Positions 1 to 8,634 of a stretch of DNA of 64,000 bases are shown here, one piece after another. Numbering within the stretch: position 1 is the first letter of the stretch; each line of letters opens with the position of its first letter. The DNA lies in the NCBI GenBank assembly GCA_963769045.1, contig CAVYKK010000020.1:1-64000 (forward strand), written 5' to 3'. This DNA is from Methanocella_A sp963769045. GTDB taxonomy: Archaea; Halobacteriota; Methanocellia; Methanocellales; Methanocellaceae. A model generated the notes under the pieces. That model did no database searches. It had not been told where the DNA came from and was given only the letters and a program-made list of their open reading frames with translations. The position numbers and the translations under genes are program-made.

Positions 1-1621
1 TGCGATGACCAACAACGTCGATGACATCGCCCAGTCGAAATGTATCTTCGTCATCGGGAGCAACACCTTCGAGCAGCACCCGCTCATCGGCCGGAGCATT
101 ATGCGGGCCAAGAAAAATGGTGCCAAGGTAATTGTCTTCGACCCGAGGTTTACGCCTACTGCGAAGCAGGCTGACCTGTATGCGTCCTTCTATTCAGGCC
201 ACGACGTCGAGATCCTGAATGCCATGATGCATCACATCATCGAAAATGGCTGGGAAGCGAAGGAGTACATCGCGACGCGGACCAAGGACTACGAGAAGCT
301 CAAGGCCGTAGTCATGAAGCCCCAGTACACCCCGGAGAATGTCGCACAGTCCTGCGGCATGTCGGCAAAGGACATCAAGACGGCTGCCGAATGGGTTGCA
401 AAGTCGCCATCGTCCGCTCTGCTCTACTCCATGGGTATCACCCAGCACACCACCGGCGTGGACAACGTGAAGTCGACTGCGAACCTGCAGATGCTCACGG
501 GAAATGTCGGCAGGATCGGCGGCGGCGTGAACGCGCTCCGTGGCCAGAACAACGTGCAGGGTGCCTGCGACATGGGCGCGCTGCCCAACGTGTACAGCGG
601 CTACCAGAACGTAACCCTCGAACCGAGCATCACAAAGATGAAGGAAGCCTGGGGCTGCGATGTCGCAGGCGGCAAAGTCGGGTACACAGTCACCGACATG
701 ATCAACGTGCTCTGCGACAACCCGCCCAAGCTCAAGTGCATCTACATCATGGGCGAGAACCCGATGGTATCCGACCCGGACCTCGGCCACGTGGAACATG
801 CCCTGAAGAACCTGGAATTCCTGGTCGTGCAGGATATCTTCCTGACAGAGACAGCCCAGCTTGCGGACGTTGTCCTGCCGGCGGCCTGCTATGCGGAGAA
901 GGACGGCACTCAGACGAGTACCGAGCGCCGCGTCCAGCGGTTCAGGAAGGCCGTGGAGCCACCTGGAGAGGCAAAGGCCGACTGGCAGATCATCTGCGAG
1001 CTCGGCACAAAGATGGGCTTCGGGAAACAGTTCGCATTCAAGAGCCCCGAGGAAATCTTCAACGAGGTAGCCAAGGTCACGCCATCCTACGGTGGCATGA
1101 GCTACAAGCGGCTGGAGAAACCGGAAGCGCTGCACTGGCCCTGCCCGACAGCGGACCACCCGGGCACACCCGTCCTCCACACCGTAAAATTCAGCCACCC
1201 TGATGGCCTCGGAATCTTCACCCCAATCGAGTTCAAGCTTCCCGCAGAGGTCCCGGACGCGGAATACCCGATGATCCTGACCACTGGCAGATGCATCTGG
1301 CAATGGCACACCGGTACCATGACCAGGCGTTCGCCGTCGCTGGAGAACGAAGCTCCGGCGAGCTGGGTCGAGATCAACGATGAAGACGCGAAGAGACTCG
1401 GCATCCAGGACAAGGAAGTCGTGAAGGCGATCACCCGGCGGGGCGAGCTAATAATAACCGCGAAGGTGACCAACGGCATCAAGAAGAACGAGGTGTTCAT
1501 GCCCTTCCACTACGTGGAATGCGCTGCGAACAAGCTTACCCACAACGCGCTCGACCCGGTCGCCAAGATCCCGGAGTTCAAAGCCTGTGCAATCAGGATA
1601 GAAAAGATCAAGGAGGCCTAA
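1..1621 (+). CDS. fdhA: Formate dehydrogenase alpha subunit (5' end outside window)
   Basis: Catalytic molybdopterin/tungstopterin subunit of F420-dependent formate dehydrogenase, which oxidises formate to CO2. The reading frame is open to the first base, so the N-terminal part with its [4Fe-4S] cysteines and the metal-binding Cys/Sec lies upstream of the window. About 540 residues remain. They include the molybdopterin oxidoreductase core (TGNVGRIGGGVNALRGQNNV, residues about 160-180 of the visible part; MGENPMVSDPD; VVLPAACYAEKDGT) and the C-terminal dinucleotide-binding domain (LTTGRCIWQWHTGTMTRRSP). The stop is followed 2 nt later by fdhB, whose Shine-Dalgarno sequence AGGAGG lies inside the last fdhA codons. 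First visible gene of the Fdh-Hdr-Fwd operon. Confidence 0.95.
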   Translation, partial: AMTNNVDDIAQSKCIFVIGSNTFEQHPLIGRSIMRAKKNGAKVIVFDPRFTPTAKQADLYASFYSGHDVEILNAMMHHIIENGWEAKEYIATRTKDYEKLKAVVMKPQYTPENVAQSCGMSAKDIKTAAEWVAKSPSSALLYSMGITQHTTGVDNVKSTANLQMLTGNVGRIGGGVNALRGQNNVQGACDMGALPNVYSGYQNVTLEPSITKMKEAWGCDVAGGKVGYTVTDMINVLCDNPPKLKCIYIMGENPMVSDPDLGHVEHALKNLEFLVVQDIFLTETAQLADVVLPAACYAEKDGTQTSTERRVQRFRKAVEPPGEAKADWQIICELGTKMGFGKQFAFKSPEEIFNEVAKVTPSYGGMSYKRLEKPEALHWPCPTADHPGTPVLHTVKFSHPDGLGIFTPIEFKLPAEVPDAEYPMILTTGRCIWQWHTGTMTRRSPSLENEAPASWVEINDEDAKRLGIQDKEVVKAITRRGELIITAKVTNGIKKNEVFMPFHYVECAANKLTHNALDPVAKIPEFKACAIRIEKIKEA

Positions 1622-1623
1622 AA

Positions 1624-2868
1624 ATGGTGGCAAAAGGCGATTTATTATACGCGTGGGCCAAGGACAACGCGATCCAGGAGAAGGGCGAGACCGGTGGCGT
1701 GATCACCGCGCTGCTCAAGTACATGCTGGAAAGCAAGATGGTCGACGCGGTCTACGCAATGAAGAAGGGCGTTGACATTTACGATGCGCAGCCAGCCCTC
1801 ATCTCTGACCCGAAGGAGGTCATCCAGACAGCGGGTTCACTCCACTGCGGCACGCTGCTGGTACCCAAACAGCTCACTAAATGTGTGCTCAGCGCGGCCC
1901 CCGACATGAAGATCGGCGTTGTCGTGAAAGGCTGCGACGCGATGGCCATGTACGAGATGGCCAAGCGCGGCCAGATCAACCTCGACAACATCGTCATGGT
2001 CGGCGTAAACTGCGGCGGCACAGTGAAGCCTACGATGGCCCGGAAGATGATTAAAGAAAAGTTCGGCGTGGACCCGGACACCGTGGTAAAGGAAGAGATC
2101 GACAAGGGCCAGTTCATCATCCAGACGGCCGACGGCAAGCACAAGGGCATCTCCATTGACGAGCTCGAAGAGCAGGGCTATGGCAGGAGAAACAACTGCC
2201 GCCGCTGCAAGATGAAGGTCCCGCGGCAGGCGGACCTGGCATGCGGCAACTGGGGAGTCATCGGCGACAAGGCCGGGAAGGCTACCTTCGTCGAGGTCTG
2301 TAGCGAGAAGGGCGCACTGGCGTTGAACCAGGCCATTGCAGCAGGTGCAATCGAATCCCAGCCAGCCCCGGAGAAGGGGAAAGAAATCCGCGGCAAGGTC
2401 GAGGGTGCCATGTTTAAGCTCGCAGACAAGTGGCGTGAAAAGGACTTCAACGCGCTGGGCACTGGCACAGAGCGCCTGCAGGCTGTCATGAAGGAGACCG
2501 CCAGGTGCATCAGGTGCTACGCCTGCGTCGAAGGCTGCCCCATCTGCTACTGTACCGAGTGCAGCACCAAGAAACCATACCTCGTCCCATCGGGCGATGT
2601 ACCACCAGGATTCATGTTCCACCTGATTCGGTTCACCCACGTCGCGGACTCATGCATCAACTGCGGCCAGTGCGAAGAGCTCTGTCCGGCCGAGATCGAT
2701 AACGCCCGGCTGATGCACATGATCCACAAGGACGTCGAGGCGATGTTCGGCTACGTGCCGGGCGTCGACATGAAGCTGCCCATACTTACCGTGGCACAAG
2801 AGACCGAAGAACGGAAGCGGCTTGCATCTACCGGAACCGACCAGATCTTCAAGATATTCAAGGAATGA
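1624..2868 (+). CDS. fdhB: Formate dehydrogenase beta subunit (F420/FAD, FrhB-like)
   Basis: Electron-transfer subunit of about 414 aa that passes electrons from FdhA through FAD and Fe-S clusters to F420 or directly to Hdr. The N-terminal FrhB/FdhB-type domain (TGGVITALLKYMLESKMVDA; VVVKGCDAMAMYE) is followed by two ferredoxin-type motifs near the C-terminus (CIRCYACVEGCPICYC and CINCGQCEELCPAEID). I chose the ATG at 1624 because AGGAGG ends 7 nt upstream; a longer in-frame extension back to 1519 only reads through fdhA in another frame. Directly downstream of fdhA. Confidence 0.95.
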   Translation: MVAKGDLLYAWAKDNAIQEKGETGGVITALLKYMLESKMVDAVYAMKKGVDIYDAQPALISDPKEVIQTAGSLHCGTLLVPKQLTKCVLSAAPDMKIGVVVKGCDAMAMYEMAKRGQINLDNIVMVGVNCGGTVKPTMARKMIKEKFGVDPDTVVKEEIDKGQFIIQTADGKHKGISIDELEEQGYGRRNNCRRCKMKVPRQADLACGNWGVIGDKAGKATFVEVCSEKGALALNQAIAAGAIESQPAPEKGKEIRGKVEGAMFKLADKWREKDFNALGTGTERLQAVMKETARCIRCYACVEGCPICYCTECSTKKPYLVPSGDVPPGFMFHLIRFTHVADSCINCGQCEELCPAEIDNARLMHMIHKDVEAMFGYVPGVDMKLPILTVAQETEERKRLASTGTDQIFKIFKE

Positions 2869-2883
2869 TCGGCTGGTGCTATC

Positions 2884-3117
2884 GTGACGACGATAAATTT
2901 AGACATCCAGAACAGGACCTGTACTGGATGCAACAATTGTGTTGTCGCCTGCCCTGTTAACGCGTTAGAGCTGACGGTTGCCAACCCGGTGACCAAAAAG
3001 AAGACCTATAACGTGATGAACGGCAAGGCAGTCGTTATCGATGAGGAAGTATGCAACGGTTGCGGCGTATGTTTAGAGGTATGCCCTCAGCGTGCAATCA
3101 CACTTACTACGGAGTGA
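2884..3117 (+). CDS. fwdG: Formylmethanofuran dehydrogenase small ferredoxin subunit G
   Basis: A 77-aa 2x[4Fe-4S] ferredoxin with two complete motifs (CTGCNNCVVACPVNA near residue 13 and CNGCGVCLEVCPQRA near residue 58). Its position just before the eight-cluster polyferredoxin and upstream of fwdDBAC suggests FwdG, which wires electrons into the tungsten/molybdenum subunit. It starts with GTG at 2884, 15 nt after fdhB. It could instead be a generic ferredoxin; the assignment rests on context. Confidence 0.8.
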   Translation: MTTINLDIQNRTCTGCNNCVVACPVNALELTVANPVTKKKTYNVMNGKAVVIDEEVCNGCGVCLEVCPQRAITLTTE

Positions 3118-3134
3118 AGTGGAGGAGAAGTTAG

Positions 3135-4226
3135 ATGTTTCCCAGTTATTCAAAGAAAATCAAAGATAACAAGCAGGTTATCGAGCAGAAACTACTGACT
3201 CAGAAGCTGAACCTGTCAGTAGACCTGGATCGATGCACCGGCTGTGGTGTCTGTATCGACGCCTGTCCGGAGGAGGCAGTGACCCGCGGGGCCATTGGCG
3301 CTGTCAGCCGTGGCAAGGCTAAGGTGGCCAAGGTCGACGTGGACGAGAAGAAGTGCTCGTTCTGCGGCGTCTGCAACATCATGTGCCCCTTCAACGCGAT
3401 CAAGCTTTCAATCGACGGCAAGGACAAGTTACCCATCCTCGAGAAGGAAGGGTTCCCGACCCTGGTGAAGAACGCGAAGATTGACCAGGACAAGTGCACG
3501 AGATGTGTACTGTGCGAAGAGGTCTGCCCCCGCGACGCGATCAAGAGAGAAGTCGCCAAGGTCGATCAGGGCCACAAGGCTGCTTCGACGATGAAGTACG
3601 CGATCGACTACAAGCTGGACGAGAACAAGTGCACGCTGTGCGGCATTTGCGCAGAGACCTGCGACGCGTTCAAGATCGACTACAAGGAGCCGACCCCGCT
3701 GACTGTCAAGAAGATCGGCAAGCTTAGCTTCGACGAGAAGAAGTGCGACGCCTGTAAGGTCTGCGTAGAGATCTGCCCCAAGGATGCAATCGCCATAGAG
3801 CGGAAGATTACCCAGGAGCCCAAGCTCACCGGTAAGGTCGACATTAACCTGGACGACTGCACAACCTGCAGCTGGTGCCAGCAGATCTGTCCCAGTGAAG
3901 CCGCGAAGGTCGAGAAGGTCTTCGAGGGCGAGCTCACCGTGGACACGAGCAAGTGCCCGTCCGGATGCTCTACCTGCGTAGAAGTCTGCCCCTGCAATGC
4001 GCTGTACCTGCCCCTCGTAGAAGAAGCAGGACACAAGCCTGGCAGGCTGGCCTATAACAAGGACTTCTGCATGTACTGCGGCGCCTGCATTAACGCATGT
4101 CCGGCCGATGGGCCACTCAAGATGAAGCGGTCCAAGGTCAACATCAAGGGCGAGAAGACGAGCCTGTTCAAGAAGATCGAGGCCAAGCTCATGGTTGAGA
4201 AGACCCCGAAGATCAAGGAGGCCTAA
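3135..4226 (+). CDS. fwdF: Polyferredoxin subunit F of formylmethanofuran dehydrogenase (8 x [4Fe-4S])
   Basis: A 363-aa polyferredoxin. I count eight cysteine motifs, for example CTGCGVCIDACPEEA, CSFCGVCNIMCPFNA, CTRCVLCEEVCPRDA, CDACKVCVEICPKDA, CTTCSWCQQICPSEA and CMYCGACINACPADG. The fourth (CTLCGICAETCDAF) lacks the usual proline, and the seventh has CPSGC in place of CxxC. FwdF proteins form an electron wire between the catalytic FwdB sites and the Hdr partner. GGAGGAG lies just before the ATG at 3135. It is followed 2 nt later by hdrC, so fwd and hdr genes are physically interleaved. Confidence 0.93.
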   Translation: MFPSYSKKIKDNKQVIEQKLLTQKLNLSVDLDRCTGCGVCIDACPEEAVTRGAIGAVSRGKAKVAKVDVDEKKCSFCGVCNIMCPFNAIKLSIDGKDKLPILEKEGFPTLVKNAKIDQDKCTRCVLCEEVCPRDAIKREVAKVDQGHKAASTMKYAIDYKLDENKCTLCGICAETCDAFKIDYKEPTPLTVKKIGKLSFDEKKCDACKVCVEICPKDAIAIERKITQEPKLTGKVDINLDDCTTCSWCQQICPSEAAKVEKVFEGELTVDTSKCPSGCSTCVEVCPCNALYLPLVEEAGHKPGRLAYNKDFCMYCGACINACPADGPLKMKRSKVNIKGEKTSLFKKIEAKLMVEKTPKIKEA

Positions 4227-4228
4227 TC

Positions 4229-4774
4229 ATGGCGGCTTTACCATCACAGGTATTAAACATCAACAAGGGCTTAACCAACTTTACCCATGACATAGAGAAG
4301 GAAGGCGGCGAGAATATCGGCGTCTGCTTCCAGTGCGGAACCTGCACCGGCAGCTGTCCCCAGGGGAGGCGCAACGCCCTCAGGACCAGGAAGGTCATGA
4401 GGATGGCGTCGCTCGGCCTGAAAGAGGAGCTTCTCCATGACGACACGATCTGGTATTGTTCGACCTGCTACACCTGCACAGACAGGTGTCCGAGGCATGT
4501 CAAGCCGACCGACGTGATCATGGCGTTGAGGAATATGGCGACGAGGCAGTACCTCGTGCCGAAGAACTTCCTGGCGACTGCGGGATTCATTTACCAGTCC
4601 GGTCATGGCGTGCCGAACAATGATGCGAACAGGGCTGTCCGTGTCAAGCTCGGTCTGCCAAAGGACCCGCCGACGACTCACTCGCATCCCGAGTTTATCC
4701 CGGGTATCCAGAAGATCCTGGATGCGACCGGTCTCATGGCCATTAAGGCGCATGTCGAGGGGGCGAAGAAATAA
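4229..4774 (+). CDS. hdrC: Heterodisulfide reductase subunit C
   Basis: A 181-aa iron-sulfur subunit with two [4Fe-4S] motifs (CFQCGTCTGSCPQGRR near residue 32; CSTCYTCTDRCPRH near residue 75). HdrC passes electrons from HdrA to the CoM-S-S-CoB site in HdrB. Its stop overlaps the start of hdrB by one base. Length and motifs are typical of the soluble HdrABC type. Confidence 0.96.
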   Translation: MAALPSQVLNINKGLTNFTHDIEKEGGENIGVCFQCGTCTGSCPQGRRNALRTRKVMRMASLGLKEELLHDDTIWYCSTCYTCTDRCPRHVKPTDVIMALRNMATRQYLVPKNFLATAGFIYQSGHGVPNNDANRAVRVKLGLPKDPPTTHSHPEFIPGIQKILDATGLMAIKAHVEGAKK

Positions 4775-5670
4775 TGTCTAAGACATCATTCTATTTAGGC
4801 TGTATTGCACCAAACAGATACCCGGGCATCGAGGCCGCATCAATCAAGACCTCGAAGGCACTGGGCGTCGAGCTCGTCGATCTCGTGGGCGCTTCGTGCT
4901 GCCCCGCTCCTGGCGCGTTCGGCTCAATGGACATCCTGACCTGGGAAGCGCTCGCGGCAAGGAACATTTGCCTGTCTGAGCAGATGGGCCTGGACTGTAC
5001 TGTAGTGTGCAACGGCTGCTACAAGTCGCTGTACGACGTTAACGAGAAGCTCAAGGAGAACCCTGCGGAGGCAAAGAAGGTCAATGAGCTGTTGAAGCTC
5101 GCGGGCATGGAGTTCAAGGGCACGATCGAGGTCAGGCACCTCGCGGAGCAGCTCTACCGTGACGTGGGCGTCAAGAAGATCAGGGACAGCGTCGTCACCC
5201 CGTTGAACGGCCTCCGTGTAGGCATCCACTATGGCTGCCACATGCTGAAGCCCGCCAGGGACAGGAAGTTTGGCTCTCCGGCGTTCGGTACCGAGTACCC
5301 GACGTTCCTCGACGAGATGGTCGAGGCTCTTGGAGCGACCAGTGTCGATTATGTCGAGAAGATGATGTGCTGTGGTGCGGGCGGAGGAGTCCGTGGCTAC
5401 AAGATCGACTATGCGCTGGACATGACCAACGAGAAACTCAGGAACATGCAGGCAGCCGGCGTCGACTGTATTGTCGATGTCTGTCCGTTCTGTCACCTGC
5501 AGTTTGACAAGGGTCAGCAGGAGATCAAGGAAAAGTTCGGCGATGTCTACAACATCCCGGTGCTGCACTACTCGCAGCTCTTAGGCCTGGCACAGGGCAT
5601 GAGCCCCGAAGAACTCGGGCTCAGCGTACATGTGATCCCTGTAGACAAAGTGCTGGATAAGATTGTGTGA
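4774..5670 (+). CDS. hdrB: Heterodisulfide reductase subunit B
   Basis: A 298-aa catalytic subunit that reduces the CoM-S-S-CoB heterodisulfide at non-cubane [4Fe-4S] clusters. Two cysteine-rich CCG domains are visible: the first with GASCCPAPGAFG and CNGCYKSLYD, the second with HYGCHMLKPARDR, KMMCCGAGGGVRG and CPFCHLQFD. The start codon is directly fused to the hdrC stop, indicating translational coupling. hdrA begins 10 nt after the stop, at the ATG at 5681. Confidence 0.97.
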   Translation: MSKTSFYLGCIAPNRYPGIEAASIKTSKALGVELVDLVGASCCPAPGAFGSMDILTWEALAARNICLSEQMGLDCTVVCNGCYKSLYDVNEKLKENPAEAKKVNELLKLAGMEFKGTIEVRHLAEQLYRDVGVKKIRDSVVTPLNGLRVGIHYGCHMLKPARDRKFGSPAFGTEYPTFLDEMVEALGATSVDYVEKMMCCGAGGGVRGYKIDYALDMTNEKLRNMQAAGVDCIVDVCPFCHLQFDKGQQEIKEKFGDVYNIPVLHYSQLLGLAQGMSPEELGLSVHVIPVDKVLDKIV

Positions 5671-5680
5671 GGTGAAAAGA

Positions 5681-7654
5681 ATGGCAAACAGTAAACCTAA
5701 CAGAGTCGGAGTCTTCATCTGTCACTGCGGTACCAACATCGCCGGCGTCTTGAATATTGAGGAGTTAAAAGCCTATGCAAGGACTCTTCCCAATGTCGTG
5801 CACGCCGATAACTACACTTACATGTGCTCGACCCCCGGCCAGTCCAAGATCAGGGAAGCAATCAAGGAACACAACCTTAATGCCGTCGTAGTCGCGGCGT
5901 GTTCGCCCCGTCTGCACGAGCCGACCTTCAGGAAGGCAACGGCAGCCGGCGGATTAAACCCGTTCGTCTTCGAGATGGCTAACATCCGCGAGCAGTCCTC
6001 GTGGATCCACATGAAGGAGCCCGAAAAGGCAACCAGGAAGGCCAAGGATATTATCAGGATGTCGGCGGCAAGGGCCAGCCTGCTCCAGCCGTTAGAGACG
6101 AAATTCATCCCGGTCGAGAAGTCGATCATGATCATCGGCGCAGGTGTCGCAGGTATCCAGGCTGCCCTCGAGACAGCAGACTCGGGCATCACCACGTACC
6201 TCATCGAATCGACTCCGTCTATCGGCGGTAACATGTCGAGGCTGGACAAGACGTTCCCGACTCTCGACTGCTCGCAGTGTATCCTGACCCCGAAGATGGT
6301 GGATGTCGAGAGACACCCCAACATCAAGCTGATGACCTATTCGGAAGTCAAGAAGGTCGAAGGCTACATCGGCAACTTTACCGTTACGGTGAACCAGAAG
6401 CCGAGGGGTGTCAAGATCGAGGACTGTAACGGCTGCGGCGACTGCGCAGACGTGTGTCCGGTCAACAGGCCTAACGAGTTCGACATGGGCCTTTCCGCGA
6501 GGAAGGCAATCTATGTGCCGTTCCCGCAGGCTGTGCCTCTGAAGTTCACGATTGACTTTGACTCGTGCGTCAAGTGCGAGCTGTGTGTCAAGAAGTGCGG
6601 CGACAAGAAAGCCATCGACTTAGAGGACCCCGGCAAAGACGTGGAAATTAAGGTCGGCACGATTATTGCCGCCACTGGCTTTGACCTGTACGAGGTCGAG
6701 AAGAAGGACGAGTGGGGCTTCAAGCGGTTTGACAACGTGATTACCGGCCTCCAGTTCGAGAGGTTCATCAACGCATCCGGTCCGACGGGCGGCAAGCTCG
6801 TCAGGCCATCTGACGGTCAGAAGCCGCACACCGTCGCTTTCGTGTTATGCGCCGGGTCGAGAGACCAGGATGCTAACCCGTACTGCTCGCGTGTGTGTTG
6901 CATGTACTCGTTGAAGCATGCCCACCAGATCATGGAGAAGATGCCTGGAGTTGTTCCATACATATTCTACATGGACATAAGGGCGTTCGGCAAGGCCTAC
7001 GAAGAGTTCTACTACAGGATTCAGGAAGAGGGCGCGAAGTTCATTCGCGGCCGTGTAGCCAAGATCCAGGAACTGCCGAACAAGAACCTGCTCGTACAGG
7101 CAGAAGACACGATGCTCGGCCAGCCAATTTCACTGGAAGCAGACGTCGTCGTGTTAGCATCGGCCATCGTCCCGAAGGCGACGACCGAGGCGCTCCGGAA
7201 CAAGCTGACCATCAGCAGAAGCCCGGACCTGTTCCTGCTCGAGGCTCACCCCAAGCTGAACCCGTTCTCCACAAGCACCGATGGTGTATACCTGGCTGGT
7301 TGCTGCCAGGGCCCCAAGGACATCCCCGACACAGTTGCTCAGGCAGCTGGTGCGGCTGCGGCTGCACAGATCCCGATCAACCAGGGCAAGGTCGCGCTTG
7401 AGCCCATCGCGGCAAAAGTCAGCGAAACGCTCTGCGCGGGCTGCGGCATATGCGAAAGGCAGTGCCCGTACAAGGCCATCACAATGGAAAACCTTGGCAA
7501 CGGCAAGATGAGAGCAAACGTTAACGATGCAATGTGCAAAGGCTGTGGCACCTGTGGCTCGTCCTGTCCGGGCGGCGCTATCTGGATGCAGCACTTCGCT
7601 ACCCCGCAGCTCATTGCACAGATTGATGCATTCCTTCTCGGAGGCGACCAGTAA
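5681..7654 (+). CDS. hdrA: Heterodisulfide reductase subunit A (bifurcating flavoprotein)
   Basis: A 657-aa FAD subunit that performs flavin-based electron bifurcation between heterodisulfide and ferredoxin. An N-terminal region with cysteines (CHCGTNIAG) precedes the FAD-binding Rossmann motif IIGAGVAGIQAALE near residue 148. Next come the conserved DCSQCILTPKM, ferredoxin motifs in the middle (CNGCGDCADVCPVNRP; CVKCELCVKKCGDKK) and a C-terminal 2x[4Fe-4S] domain (CAGCGICERQCPYKA; CKGCGTCGSSCPGGA). I chose the ATG at 5681 (MANSKPN), because GAGGTGAAAAG lies just upstream; an extension to 5663 would overlap hdrB. No in-frame stop suggestive of selenocysteine is seen. Confidence 0.97.
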   Translation: MANSKPNRVGVFICHCGTNIAGVLNIEELKAYARTLPNVVHADNYTYMCSTPGQSKIREAIKEHNLNAVVVAACSPRLHEPTFRKATAAGGLNPFVFEMANIREQSSWIHMKEPEKATRKAKDIIRMSAARASLLQPLETKFIPVEKSIMIIGAGVAGIQAALETADSGITTYLIESTPSIGGNMSRLDKTFPTLDCSQCILTPKMVDVERHPNIKLMTYSEVKKVEGYIGNFTVTVNQKPRGVKIEDCNGCGDCADVCPVNRPNEFDMGLSARKAIYVPFPQAVPLKFTIDFDSCVKCELCVKKCGDKKAIDLEDPGKDVEIKVGTIIAATGFDLYEVEKKDEWGFKRFDNVITGLQFERFINASGPTGGKLVRPSDGQKPHTVAFVLCAGSRDQDANPYCSRVCCMYSLKHAHQIMEKMPGVVPYIFYMDIRAFGKAYEEFYYRIQEEGAKFIRGRVAKIQELPNKNLLVQAEDTMLGQPISLEADVVVLASAIVPKATTEALRNKLTISRSPDLFLLEAHPKLNPFSTSTDGVYLAGCCQGPKDIPDTVAQAAGAAAAAQIPINQGKVALEPIAAKVSETLCAGCGICERQCPYKAITMENLGNGKMRANVNDAMCKGCGTCGSSCPGGAIWMQHFATPQLIAQIDAFLLGGDQ

Positions 7655-8187
7655 TGGCAAATGAAGCAAACGGCGAATGGCAGCCCAAGATCCTGGGCAT
7701 TGTCTGTAACTGGTGCTCCTACGCAGGCTCCGACCTGGCGGGCACCTCCCGTATCCAGTACCCGTCAGATGTCAGGCTTATCCGCCTGATGTGCACGGGC
7801 CGTGTAGACCCGCTCCTGATCATGAAGGCATTCATGGACGGCGCGGACGGCGTAATCGTGTCCGGATGTCACTTCGGCGACTGCCACTACCTCGAAGGGA
7901 ACTACAAGGCAGCGAAGAGGATGTTCTATGTGAAGCGTGTCCTCAAGTCCCTCGGGTTTGACGACCGGCGGGTCAGGATGACCTTCGTCTCGGCATCAGA
8001 AGGTGCCAAGTGGGCTGAAGTCATCAAGGACATGGTCAAGACCATCAACGAGCTGGGCCCGAGCCCCATCCAGGCAGCAAAGTCGGCCGCGCCCGGCGCG
8101 GCTTCCTCTGGAGCCGACGACCTGGCAGAATTGAGAAAGATAGGCGCTGGTAAGAAAGTCGAAGTCGCACCGGTACAGAAGACGTAA
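7654..8187 (+). CDS. mvhD: MvhD-like delta subunit linking HdrA to its electron donor
   Basis: A 177-aa [2Fe-2S] protein of the MvhD/HdrD-linker family, with cysteines in CNWCSYAGSDLAG, CTGRVDP and SGCHFGDCHYLEGN. MvhD passes electrons from either the F420-non-reducing hydrogenase or formate dehydrogenase to HdrA. No mvhA/G hydrogenase genes lie in the window while fdhAB heads the operon, so formate (or F420H2 via FdhB) is the likely donor here; that is an inference. The C-terminal tail after residue about 145 is Ala-rich and looks like a flexible extension. The start overlaps the hdrA stop by one base. Confidence 0.92.
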   Translation: MANEANGEWQPKILGIVCNWCSYAGSDLAGTSRIQYPSDVRLIRLMCTGRVDPLLIMKAFMDGADGVIVSGCHFGDCHYLEGNYKAAKRMFYVKRVLKSLGFDDRRVRMTFVSASEGAKWAEVIKDMVKTINELGPSPIQAAKSAAPGAASSGADDLAELRKIGAGKKVEVAPVQKT

Positions 8188-8217
8188 CCGGGGGACTTTT
8201 GATAAGGAGACCCGAGA

Positions 8218-8631
8218 ATGACTAACTCAATTAATGTAAATATGATATCCGGCAGGACCGTCTGGCAGGGTGTGGCTATTGAAGGCCACAAGCATGACGA
8301 CGGTTATATCAAGGCCTGTGGTATCGTGGAGATGGATGTCTCTGACATGAAAGCTCTCCACGTGTTCCCGGGCCAGACCGTGAAGGTCAGGTCGGCATAT
8401 GGCGAGGTAGTCGTTAGGGCGGTTAAGGCAACCCAGGGTCCTCACCCTGGGCTGGTCTTTATTCCCATGGGGCCGTGGGCGAATCAGGTGACGAGTCCGG
8501 AGACATATTCGACGGGCATGCCCCATTTCAAGGGAGTAAAAGTGACGATTGAACCAGCACCTAACGAGACGGTTATGAACGGCATCAGGCTGCTTCAGAA
8601 TTCCGTATTAAACCTCAAGCAGGAGGGCTAA
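8218..8631 (+). CDS. fwdD: Formylmethanofuran dehydrogenase subunit D
   Basis: A 137-aa molybdopterin-dinucleotide-binding domain protein that completes the active site of FwdB. Typical features are ISGRTVWQGVAIEGHKHDD near the N-terminus, FPGQTVKVRSAYGEVVVRA and GLVFIPMGPWANQV. A strong ribosome binding site (AAGGAGA) lies 8 nt before the ATG at 8218. It starts the D-B-A-C block with 3-nt gaps to fwdB and fwdA. Confidence 0.93.
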   Translation: MTNSINVNMISGRTVWQGVAIEGHKHDDGYIKACGIVEMDVSDMKALHVFPGQTVKVRSAYGEVVVRAVKATQGPHPGLVFIPMGPWANQVTSPETYSTGMPHFKGVKVTIEPAPNETVMNGIRLLQNSVLNLKQEG

Positions 8632-8634
8632 ACC

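Noticed and set aside
194..1309. A 371-aa open frame antisense to fdhA
   Set aside because: Composition of a GC-rich shadow; fdhA is certain on the other strand.
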